DNA of 64,000 bases from Salvia splendens (GCF_004379255.2 NC_056032.1:33019322-33083321), one strand, 5' to 3'. Positions 50,204-62,473 are shown, counted from the stretch's first letter. A program made the numbers and translations. The notes: generated from the sequence alone by a model not told the origin.

Positions 50204-51850
50204 TCAGGGACTGGCACTTGAAACCAGCTCACTATTTTCCGATGTGTTCTCAACCTCTGGCGGAGATGCAGCTGCAGCTCTCTGCTCTGCCAGATTTAAC
50301 CTCAATGGCCGGCCTTCCAGTTCCTACTCGCGTCAATTTAAGAGGCAACGAGTCAAACAAGGATGATCGGAAAAAGGTTTCCAAACGATTAAAGTAATGA
50401 GTTTATTACCACTCCATTCATAGCACTCAATGCAGATTCCAGTTCTTCTGCAGAGGAGAAAGTAATGAATCCAAAGCCTCGTGACCTTCCAGAGTCCCTA
50501 TCATAGATGATCTTGGCGCTCAGGTATCCTGGCTGATGAGAAAATGCGTCTCGTAGGGCTTGAGACGTGAGGCTCCAGCTCAGGTTGCCTGCATATATTT
50601 TGAAAGGGCTGTCCACATACCCTTGATAGCTGCTTCGTATCTTTGGACTCATTACTTCCCTTTCACCACCTCTTGGCACCTCAGGAAAGTTCACCTTCGA
50701 AGTACGACCTCCAATTTGCTGAAAATCAGCGAAAGCAGGAAACTTGGCAGTCAGCTTAGTCACCCTAATACAATACCAACTCATGCAGACAGACAATAAG
50801 AATGAGGTGAATGCACCACTTCAGCTTTCTATAATCTTTAGTCTAGCTTTCCAAAATTCAATATGTTTGAACACCCTTATAAATTCTGCAAGTCATGTTT
50901 TTAATATGCAGAACATGTATATAAATTGCCAGCAGATTTAGAATGTTCTGGAACTTGTATATGCATATTTGCCAAGATAGAGAAAGTGCAAAAGAATATA
51001 CAGTACAGAATTAGAACTGTAGCCTAAAGCTCACATTCAGTTAGAAATTCACTTGGTAGTTCAGTTATACACACAATTTAATTCAGTAAGAGCAGATTTT
51101 CCTCTATTTTAATACAGCTTTACAAGAGAGAGATGGTGAAAGTAGTGATATTGGATTTAACAAAAGCAGAAATTGAATGAGCATATACTTACAGCTCCAT
51201 CAAACAATCTGATTGCTTCCTTGGCTTCTTCAACACTCCCCATAGTAACAAATGCAAATCCCCTGCTCCTATCTGTAACTCTGTCATACACAATCTAGAA
51301 AACCAAATATGAAACAGAATTTTCATTATTTACAACAATTAACCTAAACCAATCATGTGGCAACAATATCACATTCCTGAATCGACAAATGAAAATAATC
51401 ACAATTCAATTCCACCAATTCTTCAAAATTCGGCAAATCACAAGCAAATCACACCTCGGCGGAAACAACACGACCAGCTTCAGCGAAAATCTCAGTCAAT
51501 TGCGCAGACGTCATCGGAAACGGTAAATTCCCAACATAGAGCCTCCCAGCGTCTGCAATTTGTAGGGCGCCATTATCGTCCTCGGCTTCGGATACTGATG
51601 CCAGAGCTCCATTCGATGGCTCATCTTCATCTTGATTTAACTCGAGGCCGTCGAATGCAGTGGAAGCGCAGTGTATAGAAGAAGAAGATGATGATGAAAG
51701 ATTAGAGATGGAGAGGGGCTTAAGCTTTGTGGACGTTCTGATGGAGTTGAGGTTACAGGGGAAGCAGAAATGATCGAGGGGATTTGAAGAGAAAGAATGC
51801 GAACAAGTGGGAAGGGCGGCAACTGCCACCGAGAGAGAAGATCCACCCAT
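50204..51850 (-). CDS. CP33: Chloroplast RNA-binding ribonucleoprotein with two RRMs, CP33-like
   Basis: Four exons join in frame: 51850-51455, 51294-51193, 50718-50410 and 50323-50204, giving 308 aa. Residues 1 to about 55 are Ser-rich with few acidic residues, as in a chloroplast transit peptide. An acidic linker follows. RRM1 (about 103-180) has RNP2 LYVGNL (104-109) and RNP1 RGFAFVTM (about 144-151). The inter-RRM linker reads [16 protein letters not shown], a strong CP33 signature. RRM2 (about 206-285) has IYAGNL and RGFGFITF. The tail is acidic. This family binds many chloroplast mRNAs and supports their processing, editing and stability. Intron positions all fall on good GT-AG signals. 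The start codon lies about 130 bp from a transposon end. Confidence 0.95.
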
Positions 51851-51980
51851 TTCTGCTGCTGTGAAGGTGAACTACTGGGAGAGATAAGATTTAAGAATTC
51901 AATCAAACTAGAGAAATCATTTTTTTTATTTATTTACTTTATTTGGTTTACGTGTTTCGAATTACTAAGGAATAAATGTC

Positions 51981-52130
51981 AAAATTGGTCCTAAACATAT
52001 AATCACAATACGAATTTGGTCAAAAACATTTACTTTTTAAAAACTGGGTCCAAAACATTTGAAATAAAGTGGTCCTAAATTGACGGAACCGTTAATTTCT
52101 GACGGTCATCACCCAATTAACGATTTTTTT
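51981..52130. repeat. Family A Mutator-like transposon end, left side
   Basis: It begins aaaattggtcctaaacatat and contains gaatttggtcaaaaacattt and cattt.gaaataaagtggtcct. The same string, inverted, lies at 61290-61398. About 100 bp can be matched by eye. No convincing 9-bp target duplication was found at the two outer borders, so pairing of these two ends is likely but not proven. Confidence 0.7.
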
Positions 52131-53062
52131 AACTTAATTAGTATAATGATGCATAATAATTTAATAAAAAAAATCTAAATAGAGTCCTCTGCTCCAGAAA
52201 TCTACGCCGCCGCCGCCTATCTCGGCCCCCAAATCAGCCTCAGCACCCACCGTCTCAAGATCAGCAAGCCTCGAAAAGGAGAAACACATGAATATCACTA
52301 TGGAACGTGGTGAGGAGATCACCGACAACTTCCAGGGCCAAAAATTCCAATGGATCTGGATTTGGAGAAAAGTCAAAACCTCTCACAAATTCCATCTCCT
52401 CAACTCACCAAAATCAACCACAAACATCTCTACACGTAAGGCAGCATCGTGGCGGAAATTTAAAGGGGAGAGAGATTGAATTGTTGAGCAACGGCGGATA
52501 GTTAAGGTTCCAGAAATTGATTAGAGAAAGATATGGATTTGATTAACGTGGGAGAGAAGAGAGGGCATTGATGGTTGAGCTGGGAGACGGAGAGAGGATG
52601 ACAATGGGTTGGACCGAGGCAATAGCAGCGGCGATGAGGTCATGGAGCAGCAATACTGCTCGACTGACAACAACCAGGCAGAGGCGACGGAAGTGAAACC
52701 ATCTTCCGGAAACCGCGACCGCGTCGGCGGAGATAACAACGCCGGACCGCCAAGAAAGAAAATTGAGAGAGAGATGATGAGGACCGAAAGGAATGGGGGT
52801 TAATGGCGACAACAATGGTGGACGACGACGGTTTTGATCTCGGACAACAACAATGCGGAGAAATACACGATGACGATGATTTGTAGAGGAACGAGCAGAG
52901 AGAGAAAGACTCGACGATGTTGAGCGCCGGAGAGAAGAAGAGAGAGATTCCGATTTAGGAAGAACGAATGAGAGATGGAAGAGAAGGAAGAAGAAGGAGA
53001 AATAGTCGATTTTGGAATTTCTTAGCATTTTATTAATTTTATATTTAATTTTGTTTAATTAA
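52131..53062. other. Internal DNA of the outer transposon, no intact gene
   Basis: This is GC-richer DNA with purine-rich minus-strand and plus-strand frames (for example 52543-53028), none with a recognised domain. It is probably subterminal or captured sequence of the outer family A element into which the inner MULE inserted. Confidence 0.4.
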
Positions 53063-56000
53063 GGGATAACTGCCTTAAAAGTCACCAACTTTGTCCGAAT
53101 TTCGGTTTTTCCCACGACCTTTAAAATTGACGTATAAAGTCACCAACTTTGCATTTAGTCGCCGATTTCCCATGATGATTTTTCCGGCGAACGAGTGAGA
53201 TGACGTGTCGTGTTTAATTGACGTGGCGGATCGTGGTGGCTGACATGGTCAAGCATTATTGTCTATGCAATAAAATAAAATAAAAAATTTACAAAATAAA
53301 TTTAACAATTAAAATTAAAAAACGAAAAAACCCAACCCCACCCCCAATTCATTCGCCCCAAACATTGTTAACCTAATTAACCTAAATTGAGTTTGCTGCG
53401 ACGACGACGGACGGCGAAAACACCATCCAATCGACCAGCGACGGTGAGGCGACGACGACCAAGACGACGACGAGTCCAAAGGCTTACCTGCAACAGCGAC
53501 GGACGGGCGACAAGTTGTGCTTAAGGTTTCCTCAACATGGAGATGTGGCCGAGTTTCTTCCCAGACAAGCCGAATCCGAACCCGTAAGTATATCTTTGCC
53601 ATTACTGCAAAAGCGTTTGGTTGGTCCCCAGTTTAGTTTACATTATCCTGAAAATGCTTTGGTTGTGTTGATTTTTTCAGCAAACCTTTTCTGCTTCGGA
53701 TTTACCATGGGGAATTTCATTCCTGATGGGAAGATTTGCGAGAAATACATAGGTGGGGAAATGTGGGAAGGCAATGGGTTTGATCCAGATAGATTTGGTT
53801 ACTTCGACCTAGTGGATGAACTGAACAAACTAGGGTTTGATAGCTGGGATAGACTAAGCTTCAAGAGAAAATGAGGAATAGAGTTTATTAACATCAAGGG
53901 TGATGCAGAGGTGATGTTAATGCTGAAGTTTCTGACCACAGGTAAGGAGCAAGTATGTGATGTGTATGTTGTGGGTGGGAAGAAGGGTGGCCTATAGAGC
54001 ACATCGATGAAGATCAATCCGTGGGTGGGGGGGACACTATGGGTGATGAAGCTGTAAGGCATCGAGTGGTTGAGTTTGAGTCAGTGAAAAGGAGTAATGT
54101 TGAGTCTGTGAATAAGAGTATGTCTACCAGAATGAGTAGAAATGAAACAATTACAAAGGCTGGCAAGTTAAAGTCAGTTTCTACCCAAGATGTTGTGGAG
54201 AAGAGTGTTGAAAGTAGTGTTAAGAAGAGTTTGTTCCAGTCTTCCTAGAAGTCAGTGGTTGAAAGTGTTGGTGAGAGGGTGGGGGATAGGAATTCTGCGA
54301 CTAAGGAGGTTGGAAAGAGTGTGGGTGAGGATGTGGGAGGTAGGGATTATAGGAATTCTGCAGCTAAAGATGTGGGTAAGAGTATTGTTGAGGATGAGGC
54401 ATATAGGAATTCTGATGCTGATGTTTTGGGTGAGGATGTGGGAGGTAAGGATAATGATGCTAAGGATTTGGGTGATGATGTGAGAGCTCTAAATGAATCT
54501 GTGGGAATGAGAGATAGAACTGATGCGAGTGTGGGGGATAAGGCTGATCACAATATGGGAGTGGGTTTGGGATATGATAGTGAGGATGATCGGAGTTATA
54601 TACCATCTTCTGAAGATGAGGAAATTGATGATGACATGGAGGCTGAGGAGTTGGTGTCCGAGGATGAGGAATACACACAGGGAAGGAAGAAAGCAAAAGA
54701 GAATAAGGAGAAAGAGTTTGTTGATACTGATGACATCTTCTATGGCTTAGTCAGTAAAGGGAAGAAAAGTGAATATGTGTCTGAGGATGAGAATTCTGAA
54801 GAAGGTGATATATACTTTAGCTCAACTGATTCTCAGGATGAAGGGAGAAGAAGGTTGGAAAGGTATGCAAAGTGATGTATGATCCACGGTGTGATCATAA
54901 GAATTTGAAATTGTGTCTTGGTATGAGTTTTAATGATGGTTTTCAAGCAAGAGATGCTTTGACAGACAATGCTGTTGAGAATGGGGGGGGGAGATTCATT
55001 TTAAAAGAGCAAGTAGGAAGGCATTTGAGACAGGTTGCAAAAGTCCTTGTAAATGGTTCTGTTCTGGAAGTCTAGTGAAGATGAATGGATCTGTAGTAAT
55101 AAAGAAACTTGAACCAGAGCACACATGTCCTAGGGCTATGAGAAACAAGATTGTGACCTCTAATTGGATTGCCAGAAAATACTTGCATGTGTTTAGAATT
55201 AGGCTAGAGTTCAGTTGCAAGGAGTTGGGTAAGGACTTGATGCAAAGGTTTGCATTTGATGCAACCAAGTGGAGGTTATACCACTCTAAGAGAAAGGCAA
55301 TTGACATGTTGAGGGGAACAGTGGAAGCTCATTATGGTAAAATGAGAAGCTATATTCTGGAGTTGAGCAAGTCTGACAGAGAAGGGAGATGTAGGTGCTA
55401 TTTTCAAGGCAGTGTATATTGGTTTCAGTGGTCTAAGAAAGGGATTCAAGGAGGGATGTAGACCTGCGATTGGTCTAGATGGGGCTTCCCTTAAGACTTA
55501 TCTTGGTGGGATATTGCTAACCGCTGTAGGGACTGATGGAAACAACCAAATGTACCCCATTGCATGGGTAGTGGTTGAAGCTAAAAATGAAGTTTGCTGG
55601 ACTTGGTTCATCAAAATTGTTGCTGAAGAGTTGACATTGGGTGAAGGAGTAGGAGTTACCATTATCAGTGATCAACAAAAGGTACGTTACCTCATTTGTA
55701 ATGTTGTCTACTTTGTTATTTGTTGTCTGCTTTATTATGCTGACACTTACATTGTTGCTTGATAGGGACTTGAGAAGGCAGTACAGAGTCTACTTTCATT
55801 GGCTGAGCATAGAAACTGTGTAAGGCATATCTATGCAAATTGGAAAAAAACACACAAAGGTCCTCTATTGAAGCAGCTCTTCTGGAAGCTGGTTAGGAGT
55901 ACTTACATGGAAGAGTATGAGATTGCTTGCAGAGAGCTGGAGAAGGAAGATGGCCAGGTATATGCAGATTTGATGGCCAAGAATCCAAGCAGATTCTGTA

Positions 56001-57480
56001 AGGCATTTCTAACCCCTGCCAACTGCTCCGATGCCATTCTAAATAATGTTTGTGAATGTTTCAATTCCTATATTCTGGAGGCAAGGAGTAAACATGTGTT
56101 AGACATGCTAGATGAAATGAGAACCTAATAGAGAGACTTTATAGAAAGGGTGTAGAAATGGAGAGTGTTGGGATTGCTTCAACTGTGTGCCCAAAGGTCA
56201 GGAAGAAAATAGAAGCTATGGTCAATGAAAGTAGAAACTGTACCACCATTCCTGCAGTTGGGGGGGGGGGATTTGAAGTTAGTCACTTTGAGGATAGGTT
56301 TGTAGTGACTCCTTCCTTAAGGCAGTGTGGGTGTAGGAAATGGGATTTGACTGGCATCCCTTGTCTTCATGCATGCGCTGCTATTCATTTTCTCAAGCAC
56401 AATGTTGATGATTATGTACATGAATACTTCTCCTTGAGCAAGTACAAGTTGGCGTATGGATATGGGTTGCCAGCATTGAATGGAGAGAAGCTCTGGCCTC
56501 AGGCTGAGGGGTAACCGGTTGTACCTCCACCTGTGAAGAAGATGCCCGGCAGGCCGAAGAAGGTTAGAATGAGGGATCCATTCGAGAAGGATCCAGCCAG
56601 ACCCAACAGAATGAAGAAGATATGTGTGATGACATGCCAGAAGTGTTTCCAAGAAGGCCACAACTCCAAATCTTGCAAGAACGAGCCAGTAGGAGTGCAA
56701 CCGAAGGCAAAGGTATTCAATTCTAGTGTTAATCAACATTTGGCTCAATTATGTTACTACTTTTTACTAACATTGCAAGTTCTCAACTTATAGGCCAAGA
56801 TGGGGTGGCCTCGCAAGACACCATCCCTTGCAGGAAGTGGTACCACCGCAATAACAGGGAGAGGTGGAAGAAGGGGAGGCCGTGGAGGAGGCCGTGGTGG
56901 AGGGCGCACTGGAGGACGTGGCGGAGGCAGTGGAAGAGGTGATGACTCAATCCCCACGCAGCAAAGCAACAACAACAATGGTTGAAGATGGTTGAAGAAA
57001 ACAATGTGTTGTGTATTTGGAATTGGGAAGTAATTGTATTTGGAAGAAAACCATGTGTTAACCATGTCTTTACAATGTGTTTTGTGAACACCAAACAGTG
57101 TCTTTATCAATGTGTTTGGGGAGCATGAGACTATATGTGATTGTGTGCTATTTTATGTGTAAACTTTGTGTTGTGTTGCACCAAACTTATATGACTAAAC
57201 CATGTGTTGTGTTGCATCGAACTAATATGTGTAATTTTTGGTGTGTTACACTAAAAAACCAAACTTACATCATACCAACAATTCCATTACAAAGTTCCTA
57301 ATACTTATAGCTTCAAATGGTAGCCGAAGGAGCAGAGTCCCATAAGTAACAATAAGCTGCTTTTGAACTCAAAACTCAATGCATTCATAGGGGAAAAATC
57401 ACTACAATGTTCTTGGTTCCGTAGTGTATTACATTGGAGTTCAACATGCATAGACTATTACATTGGAGTTATGTTAGATA
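53063..57480 (+). mobile_element. Inner Mutator-like element (MULE) with transposase, right end missing
   Basis: The left end starts gggataactgcc and carries aaagtcaccaactttg twice (53078 and 53136), the usual style of plant MULE terminal repeats. It is followed by a MuDR-type transposase gene (53530-56985). No inverted copy of this end occurs downstream. The GRF gene and a truncated gypsy element follow, so the right end was probably lost. The preceding 9 bp are tttaattaa, with no partner. Confidence 0.8.
53530..56985 (+). pseudogene. MuDR-type (MULE) transposase gene, frameshifted
   Basis: Domains appear in the usual order. There is an N-terminal MULE domain (GKICEKYIGGEMWEGNGFDPDRF...YFDLVDELNKLGF, about 53715-53850) and an acidic Ser/Asp-rich stretch (54255-54875). 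The DNA-binding region ends CKWFCSG...KLEPEHTCPR (about 54960-55140). The DDE core has D in GLDGASLK (near 55470), D in IISDQQKG (near 55667) and E in NNVCECFNSYI (near 56047), so the triad is visible. A SWIM finger (CGCRKWDLTGIPCLHACAA, near 56330) and a CCHC knuckle (CQKCFQEGHNSKSC) follow, and the gene ends with an RGG tail at 56985. Introns lie at about 55681-55766 and 56713-56792. Frameshifts and stops occur near 53872, 54022 and 54982, next to G runs, and at 54246 and 56128. Confidence 0.88.
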
Positions 57481-57482
57481 AG

Positions 57483-57899
57483 CTACAACAATATCCACAA
57501 GCCGATACATAAAATGCAAATGACAACCTTCAAGTTCCGGTTTTGACGCTGCAAATCTGCGACAACACCCTGGAGTGCTTCAACTTCAGCAGTTTTGGAA
57601 CGAACGCTCTCGTCAAGTGCATCATGCTTAGCAACTCTATCTCTCAATGCTCTTTGCACGTTGTCCCTATTCATCTTCAATTTTTTAAAGAAGTATTCTT
57701 GATTCGGTGACAACGATGTATCAATCGAACGAAAGAATTTGCAATCGTCCTTCTTCCAGACTTGGCAACGATAGAAGCGTCGTCCGGGATTGGCATCCGT
57801 ATTTGATGTCACCACATCAGCTTCAAGGCCGTTATCACAGACAACTGCCTCAAACCTCGGCCAAGTCATTCTGCTCGAATTCTGGGAGGAGGTCGACAT
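57483..57899 (-). CDS. GRF-type zinc finger protein with C-terminal membrane segment
   Basis: The frame is intact on the minus strand, with a likely start MSTSSQNSSRMTWP at 57899 (138 aa). A zf-GRF-like segment reads VVCDNGLEADVVTSNTDANPGRRFYRC...CKFFR, with the GRRFYRC signature and Cys pairs. The first CxCG pair is only partly kept (CDNG). A coiled-coil stretch (about 75-120) follows, then a hydrophobic segment VVICILCIGLWILL at the very end, probably a tail anchor. Small GRF proteins of this layout are common in plant transposon-rich DNA and often sit beside MULE transposases. It lies convergent to the transposase. Function unknown. Confidence 0.72.
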   Translation of the reverse strand: MSTSSQNSSRMTWPRFEAVVCDNGLEADVVTSNTDANPGRRFYRCQVWKKDDCKFFRSIDTSLSPNQEYFFKKLKMNRDNVQRALRDRVAKHDALDESVRSKTAEVEALQGVVADLQRQNRNLKVVICILCIGLWILL

Positions 57900-57934
57900 C
57901 CTACACCAAAACCACAATCATCCTGAACTATTAA

Positions 57935-58418
57935 CCCAATTGAAGTGCAAGACCGGCAAAAATCCTACGCCGATGAACGTCGAACGGAATTGAAATTTAA
58001 CATCGGGGAGAAGGTCTTCTTGAAAGTATCCCCTACCAAAGGAATAACCAGAGTTGGACTCAAAGGTAAGCTAAAACCATGATTTATTGGACCCTATGAA
58101 ATTCTGGAGGAAGTGGGCCCAGTAGCATATCGCTTGGCATTACCACACAACTTTGGGAACGTACACAACGTATTCCACATCTCCCAACTTCAAAAGTACG
58201 TGTTCGACCCAAAACATGTGATTCGCCACGAAGAAATCGCTCTAGAGCCTGACCTGAGTTACGAAGAAAAGCCAGTAGAAATACTAGACCGAAAGGTGCA
58301 GCTTCGGAACAAGTCGATTACTACAGTGAAGGTTTTGTTGAAAAACCACGGACAGGAAGAGGCAACATGGGAGCTAGAAGAGAAAATGAAGGAGAAATAT
58401 CCTAAGCTTTTTGTCTAA
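57935..58418 (+). pseudogene. Gypsy integrase C-terminus with chromodomain-like tail, truncated
   Basis: The readable segment covers RQKSYADERR, KVFLKVSPTKGI, FIGPYEILEEVGPVAYRLALP and VFHISQLQKYV, then a chromodomain-like end EEATWELEEKMKEKYPKLF and a stop. This is the 3' end of gypsy pol. The TGA at about 58080 sits where the family has Arg (KPRFIGPYEI). Everything 5' is missing. Confidence 0.9.
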
Positions 58419-58464
58419 ATACTTCCTAAATTTCGGGACGAAATTTCTTTTAAGAGGGGTAGTA

Positions 58465-61289
58465 TGTAACGACCCGCTAAGCCGATATTATTATAAACAA
58501 TATCATTAGCTTGATTATCTATATAAGTAACTTTTATGCGATTAAATCCGAGCTACGTTAGATTGTCGCTGTTTGTTTGACGATAGGGAAGTGAATAAAT
58601 AAATAAGACCCCAAAATTTAAAATTTTAATGTCCGATACATCCAACAAAAGTCCAACGAAAATTTAATTTAATACATCCTTCGTTCTAAAGAAAATCGGG
58701 TACTTCAACGTGGACAACCACGAGCTTGAACCGAGTTCTTACCTACACCAAATTAAATGAACAAGTGAACAAATACTCAAATAATTAATTTAATAAACAA
58801 ATAAAATAAAATAAAATAAAATAAAAGAGCAGATTTTTTTTCAGACAACATTAAATGCTGCATTTAATTAGAGATAGGAATGTAGGCAACTTGCTACACG
58901 TTTCTTTCACCGCCCTCTTTTATGTATATGCATATAGATATACAATCATTTTCATCCACCCACTTCACATAAACAAAGCTCCCATAATACTCTCCCAACG
59001 ACAATACTCTCCCAACGAAAGCAGGAGGAAGCAATCCACCAAGACCTTTGTCATAGTATCATAAAAGAGACAAATTCAGCAATTCCTTTTCACAATCATA
59101 CAAAGGTGAGTACCATCAACACCACACTTTTTCAACGTATTACAACATATTGCATATAGGAAATTTAGCACCTCAAGAAATTAAAGCTTTTGAAATCTCA
59201 AATAAGAGACTGTTCGATCATGAGCTAATATCAAGAGATGCACCAAAGTTTCACCACAACAACCAAATTCAAGAGACTTTTAAGCTCACCAAGCTACTGC
59301 CCAAAGAGGAACTCAAACAAAATGAACTAGATGATGAGAGTTAGAGGGCTTAGCTTATTTCATACGGGGTTGTCCGGTGAGGGTCGAGTGACGAAGGAGT
59401 TCCGGAGAGCCGACCGGAGCAGCGGCGCTGCCGAGGCAGCGGCGGCTGGTGCCGGCGCCGCTGAGTGAAGACAGAGAGAGGGGCGATGATGTCGCTGCCT
59501 TCCGGAGAGCTCGATGGAGAAAGTGCCCGATGGAGAGCGAATTAGAGACGCAGGAGGGAATTCCCGGCGGAGGCGAGCGTTTCGCCTAAGGAGAAAAGAG
59601 AGAGATTGGAGATTGACGGCGATTTCGCCGGAGAGAAGAAGAGAAGTAGGGAGGCGCTACCTCTCGGTTCTTTGATCTAGGATTCACAGAATTGAGGAAG
59701 TAAGGAAGCTCGACGGAGAGAGGGCTTGATGGAGAGAGAGCTTGACATAGCGAGGGAGAAGAAGAGAAGCACCGCTGCTTCGACTCAGATTAAGGGCTTC
59801 TAATTTTAGGGGAGATGGAGGCCGATAGAAGTAGTGAGGAGGAGAAGGGAGGCGCCGCTGTTTTCAATTGGGTTTCATTTTGGTGATTTCAGATTTGTGA
59901 TGAGAAGAGAGAAATCACCGTAAGAGGTGGGGAGAGGAAAGAGAGTTGTGGTTGTTGGATTGGGCTAAGGAGTAAGTAGCATTATTTTGTTTGGGCCACC
60001 TAATTAATTAAGGAGCTTGGGCCTGCAGTTTTTAATTACTCCAAGCTGGGCCTAAATTACATTATTGAGTGGGAAGATTAGAATAAGGGATGATGGGTTG
60101 TGATTTGTATTCTCATATTGAGCTGGAATGATTGATCAGTGTGCCAAGATAAATCAAATAGGCATAATGGAAGTTGAGCTCGGAATAAATTCTAGTTTGG
60201 TTCAGTTATTTTGCAATTGGCCGGAGATAGAGTTAATTAAGTTCTTGGGCCATGATTAATTTTGGGCATGCATTCCTATAAGTATATGAATTTCTCGAGT
60301 CTTATTAGAACGTTGTGTTGTTTTCAAAAAGGTTATCTCCGCGAGCTAAGGTCGGAGTCAGGAAAAATCAAGTTAAGGAGTTTTAAACGAACAAGGTGAG
60401 CTTTCTTATACTAAAAATATAAATCGTATTATATGAAAATACGAACACATGTTCGTGATTTTTAAAGATGTTGTCTTGCCATAAATGTTTTTGTATGATG
60501 CCTATCTGTTTGACTAAGGCCAAGTGAATTATGAATGATGATATAAGTCGAATTCGGGTCCCAGTGAGGGTGGTGTCCCCGCTCAGACTAGTGTACACAA
60601 GCTACCTCTGACATGTTGGGCAGAGCAGGTGACCGTGGAAGGTGGTCACCTTCCCGGCACAAGGATACCTCTGACATGATGGGCAGAGAAGGTGACCGTG
60701 TGAGAACACCATCTCGACGGCACAATGTGATCAGATATGGCTAAAAGTACAGGAAAAAGGGGCTGCAGCCCAATGTGAATATTTTTAGTAAGCTCGGGTC
60801 TTTTTCAATAACACCCCCGAGTGTTACTGTGATGATGGCTTGACAATATTTTCAAATGTATATTTGTATTTTTCTGCAATGTGTTCACTGAGTACTTTTG
60901 TACTCAACCCTACATATATTTCTAAATGTGCAGGTTGAGCAGCGAAGTGGTGGAGGAAGTGCTATTGAGACAAGACATTTAATTCAGTCAGATTTTGACT
61001 CTCGGAGGTTCATGTCTTCATACATGGAACCGCGTTCATTTGCTTCTGTTGTGCATCTAAAAAGGCTCAAGTCTATTTTGTTCAAAACTCTGATGTTTTG
61101 AAATTTTTACAAATAATTACTCGAGTCTTCATGATCGAGTATCTTTCTTCTATGTATCAACACTTAATTAGTCATGTCTCGCAACGAATGTTTGATTTTA
61201 TTTTCCCTTATTTTTTTCCCCGCTTCTTATACCTCACCCCTAGTCACGGTTCCCCGACTATGCTATCTTTAGCAAGTGCGGTCGTGGCA
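58465..61289 (+). repeat. Gypsy 3' LTR, about 2.8 kb
   Basis: It begins TGTAACGACCCGC, as chromodomain gypsy LTRs often do, after a purine tract taagaggggtagta. It ends tttagcaagtgcggtcgtggca. Inside are a GC-rich purine-rich tract (59360-59960) and a pair of direct repeats acctctgacatg.tgggcagag (60604 and 60667). No reading frame in it is credible. Confidence 0.82.
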
Positions 61290-61398
61290 GAAAATGACCA
61301 CTTCGACAATGATTTCAAATGTTTAGGACCAGTTCGATAACAATTTTAAATGTTTTAGACCAAATTCATATTCTGACTATATATTTAGGACCAATTTT
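61290..61398. repeat. Family A Mutator-like transposon end, right side
   Basis: It reads gaaaatgaccacttcg ... tgtttaggacc ... tatatatttaggaccaatttt. It is the inverted partner of 51981 and resembles the end at 6640-6800. Confidence 0.7.
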
Positions 61399-62223
61399 AA
61401 TTTTTAATCTTTAGTTATTAATACTGCTAGCATATACTAGTATAAACATATTTTAGGCAATTATTGCATAATAGTAATATCAAGCGCATTTAATTGGACA
61501 AATGTTTTTTTTTTCCTCTAAAACTATTTCTTTTTTAATAAAATAAAATCCTCTATTTCAGATTATACGTACATTATAGCGTCAGGAAGCTAGAGATTGT
61601 GATTTGTTAAACAAAATTAATATTAAAATATTCCTCACATTTCCAATACAGTTTTAGCTTATTAGTTAAGCAGAGGAATGATATGCTGCGTACGTATGCG
61701 AACACTATTCTCGTTTAATGCATGTTTAACGTTGTTCGTTTTGATTTATATACTATTTAGTTTGATTCTAATACAGTAAAAATGTTATTGAAATGTTTAA
61801 TTCACAAAATTCGTAAATATCAAAGCTTGATTTATTATTTTATTAATTTATTTGAAATTGTAGAAAAAATGAGTAAATCGAGCTATAATTTTTATGAATT
61901 TTATGAAATTAAAAATTTCAATAACAGTTTTAATGTATTATAATCAAACTAAATACATAAAATCGAAACGAATAATACTAAACGTGTGTCAAATGAGAGG
62001 GGTACTCACATAAGGTATGTAGCATATCATTCCTCTATACATAATAAATGTATATCTAAACATCTCTTATATCAACACAAGAGATAATTTATGGTAAGGA
62101 CAATGTCCCGAGTCTATACCCCTCGTGGGAAAGCATCCCGAGTCTGTCTTTCTAGAAAAAGATTAAATATTTCTCACCTTAGGACTTTTGGGTGTAGTGT
62201 TGTAACTCGCCAAAAGAATAGTA
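61399..62223. other. AT-rich intergenic DNA, no gene seen
   Basis: No reading frame, RNA gene or paired repeat was recognised. A short GC-richer spot with two copies of cccgagtct (about 62107-62140) is the only structure noted. Confidence 0.55.
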
Positions 62224-62473
62224 CTCCCTTCATCCCACAATAAGATTACACTTTGCCATTTTGGTCCGTCCCACAATAAGAATCACACTTCATTTTTACC
62301 ATAAATAGTAAGCATGTCCCACATTCCACTAACTCACTTCACTCACATTTTATTATAAAACCAATATAAAAAGTGGGTCTCATATTCCACAAACTAGACC
62401 AACTCACCATACTTTACATTTCTTAAAATTCGTGCCGACAATAAGAGTGACTCCTATTGTGAGACGGAGGGAG
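62224..62473. mobile_element. Stowaway-type MITE (about 250-bp family)
   Basis: Ends CTCCCTTCATCCCACAATAA and TATTGTGAGACGGAGGGAG have TA on both sides. The interior attttattataaaaccaata is inverted relative to the copies at 10913 and 49123. Confidence 0.87.

Larger units (their letters stand above)
57925..61289 (+). mobile_element. 3' part of a Ty3/gypsy (chromodomain-type) retrotransposon
   Basis: It begins abruptly inside integrase and ends with a full 3' LTR, so 5' LTR, gag, protease, RT and most of integrase are absent. The junction with the GRF gene is at about 57920-57935. The typical pre-LTR phrase tttcgggacgaaatttctttt is present at about 58429-58449. The base after the LTR starts the family A end, so gypsy appears to have inserted in that terminal DNA. 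Confidence 0.88.

Noticed and set aside
58855..61340. Small plus-strand frames within the gypsy LTR
   Set aside because: They are short, without domains, and lie in LTR sequence that is normally non-coding.
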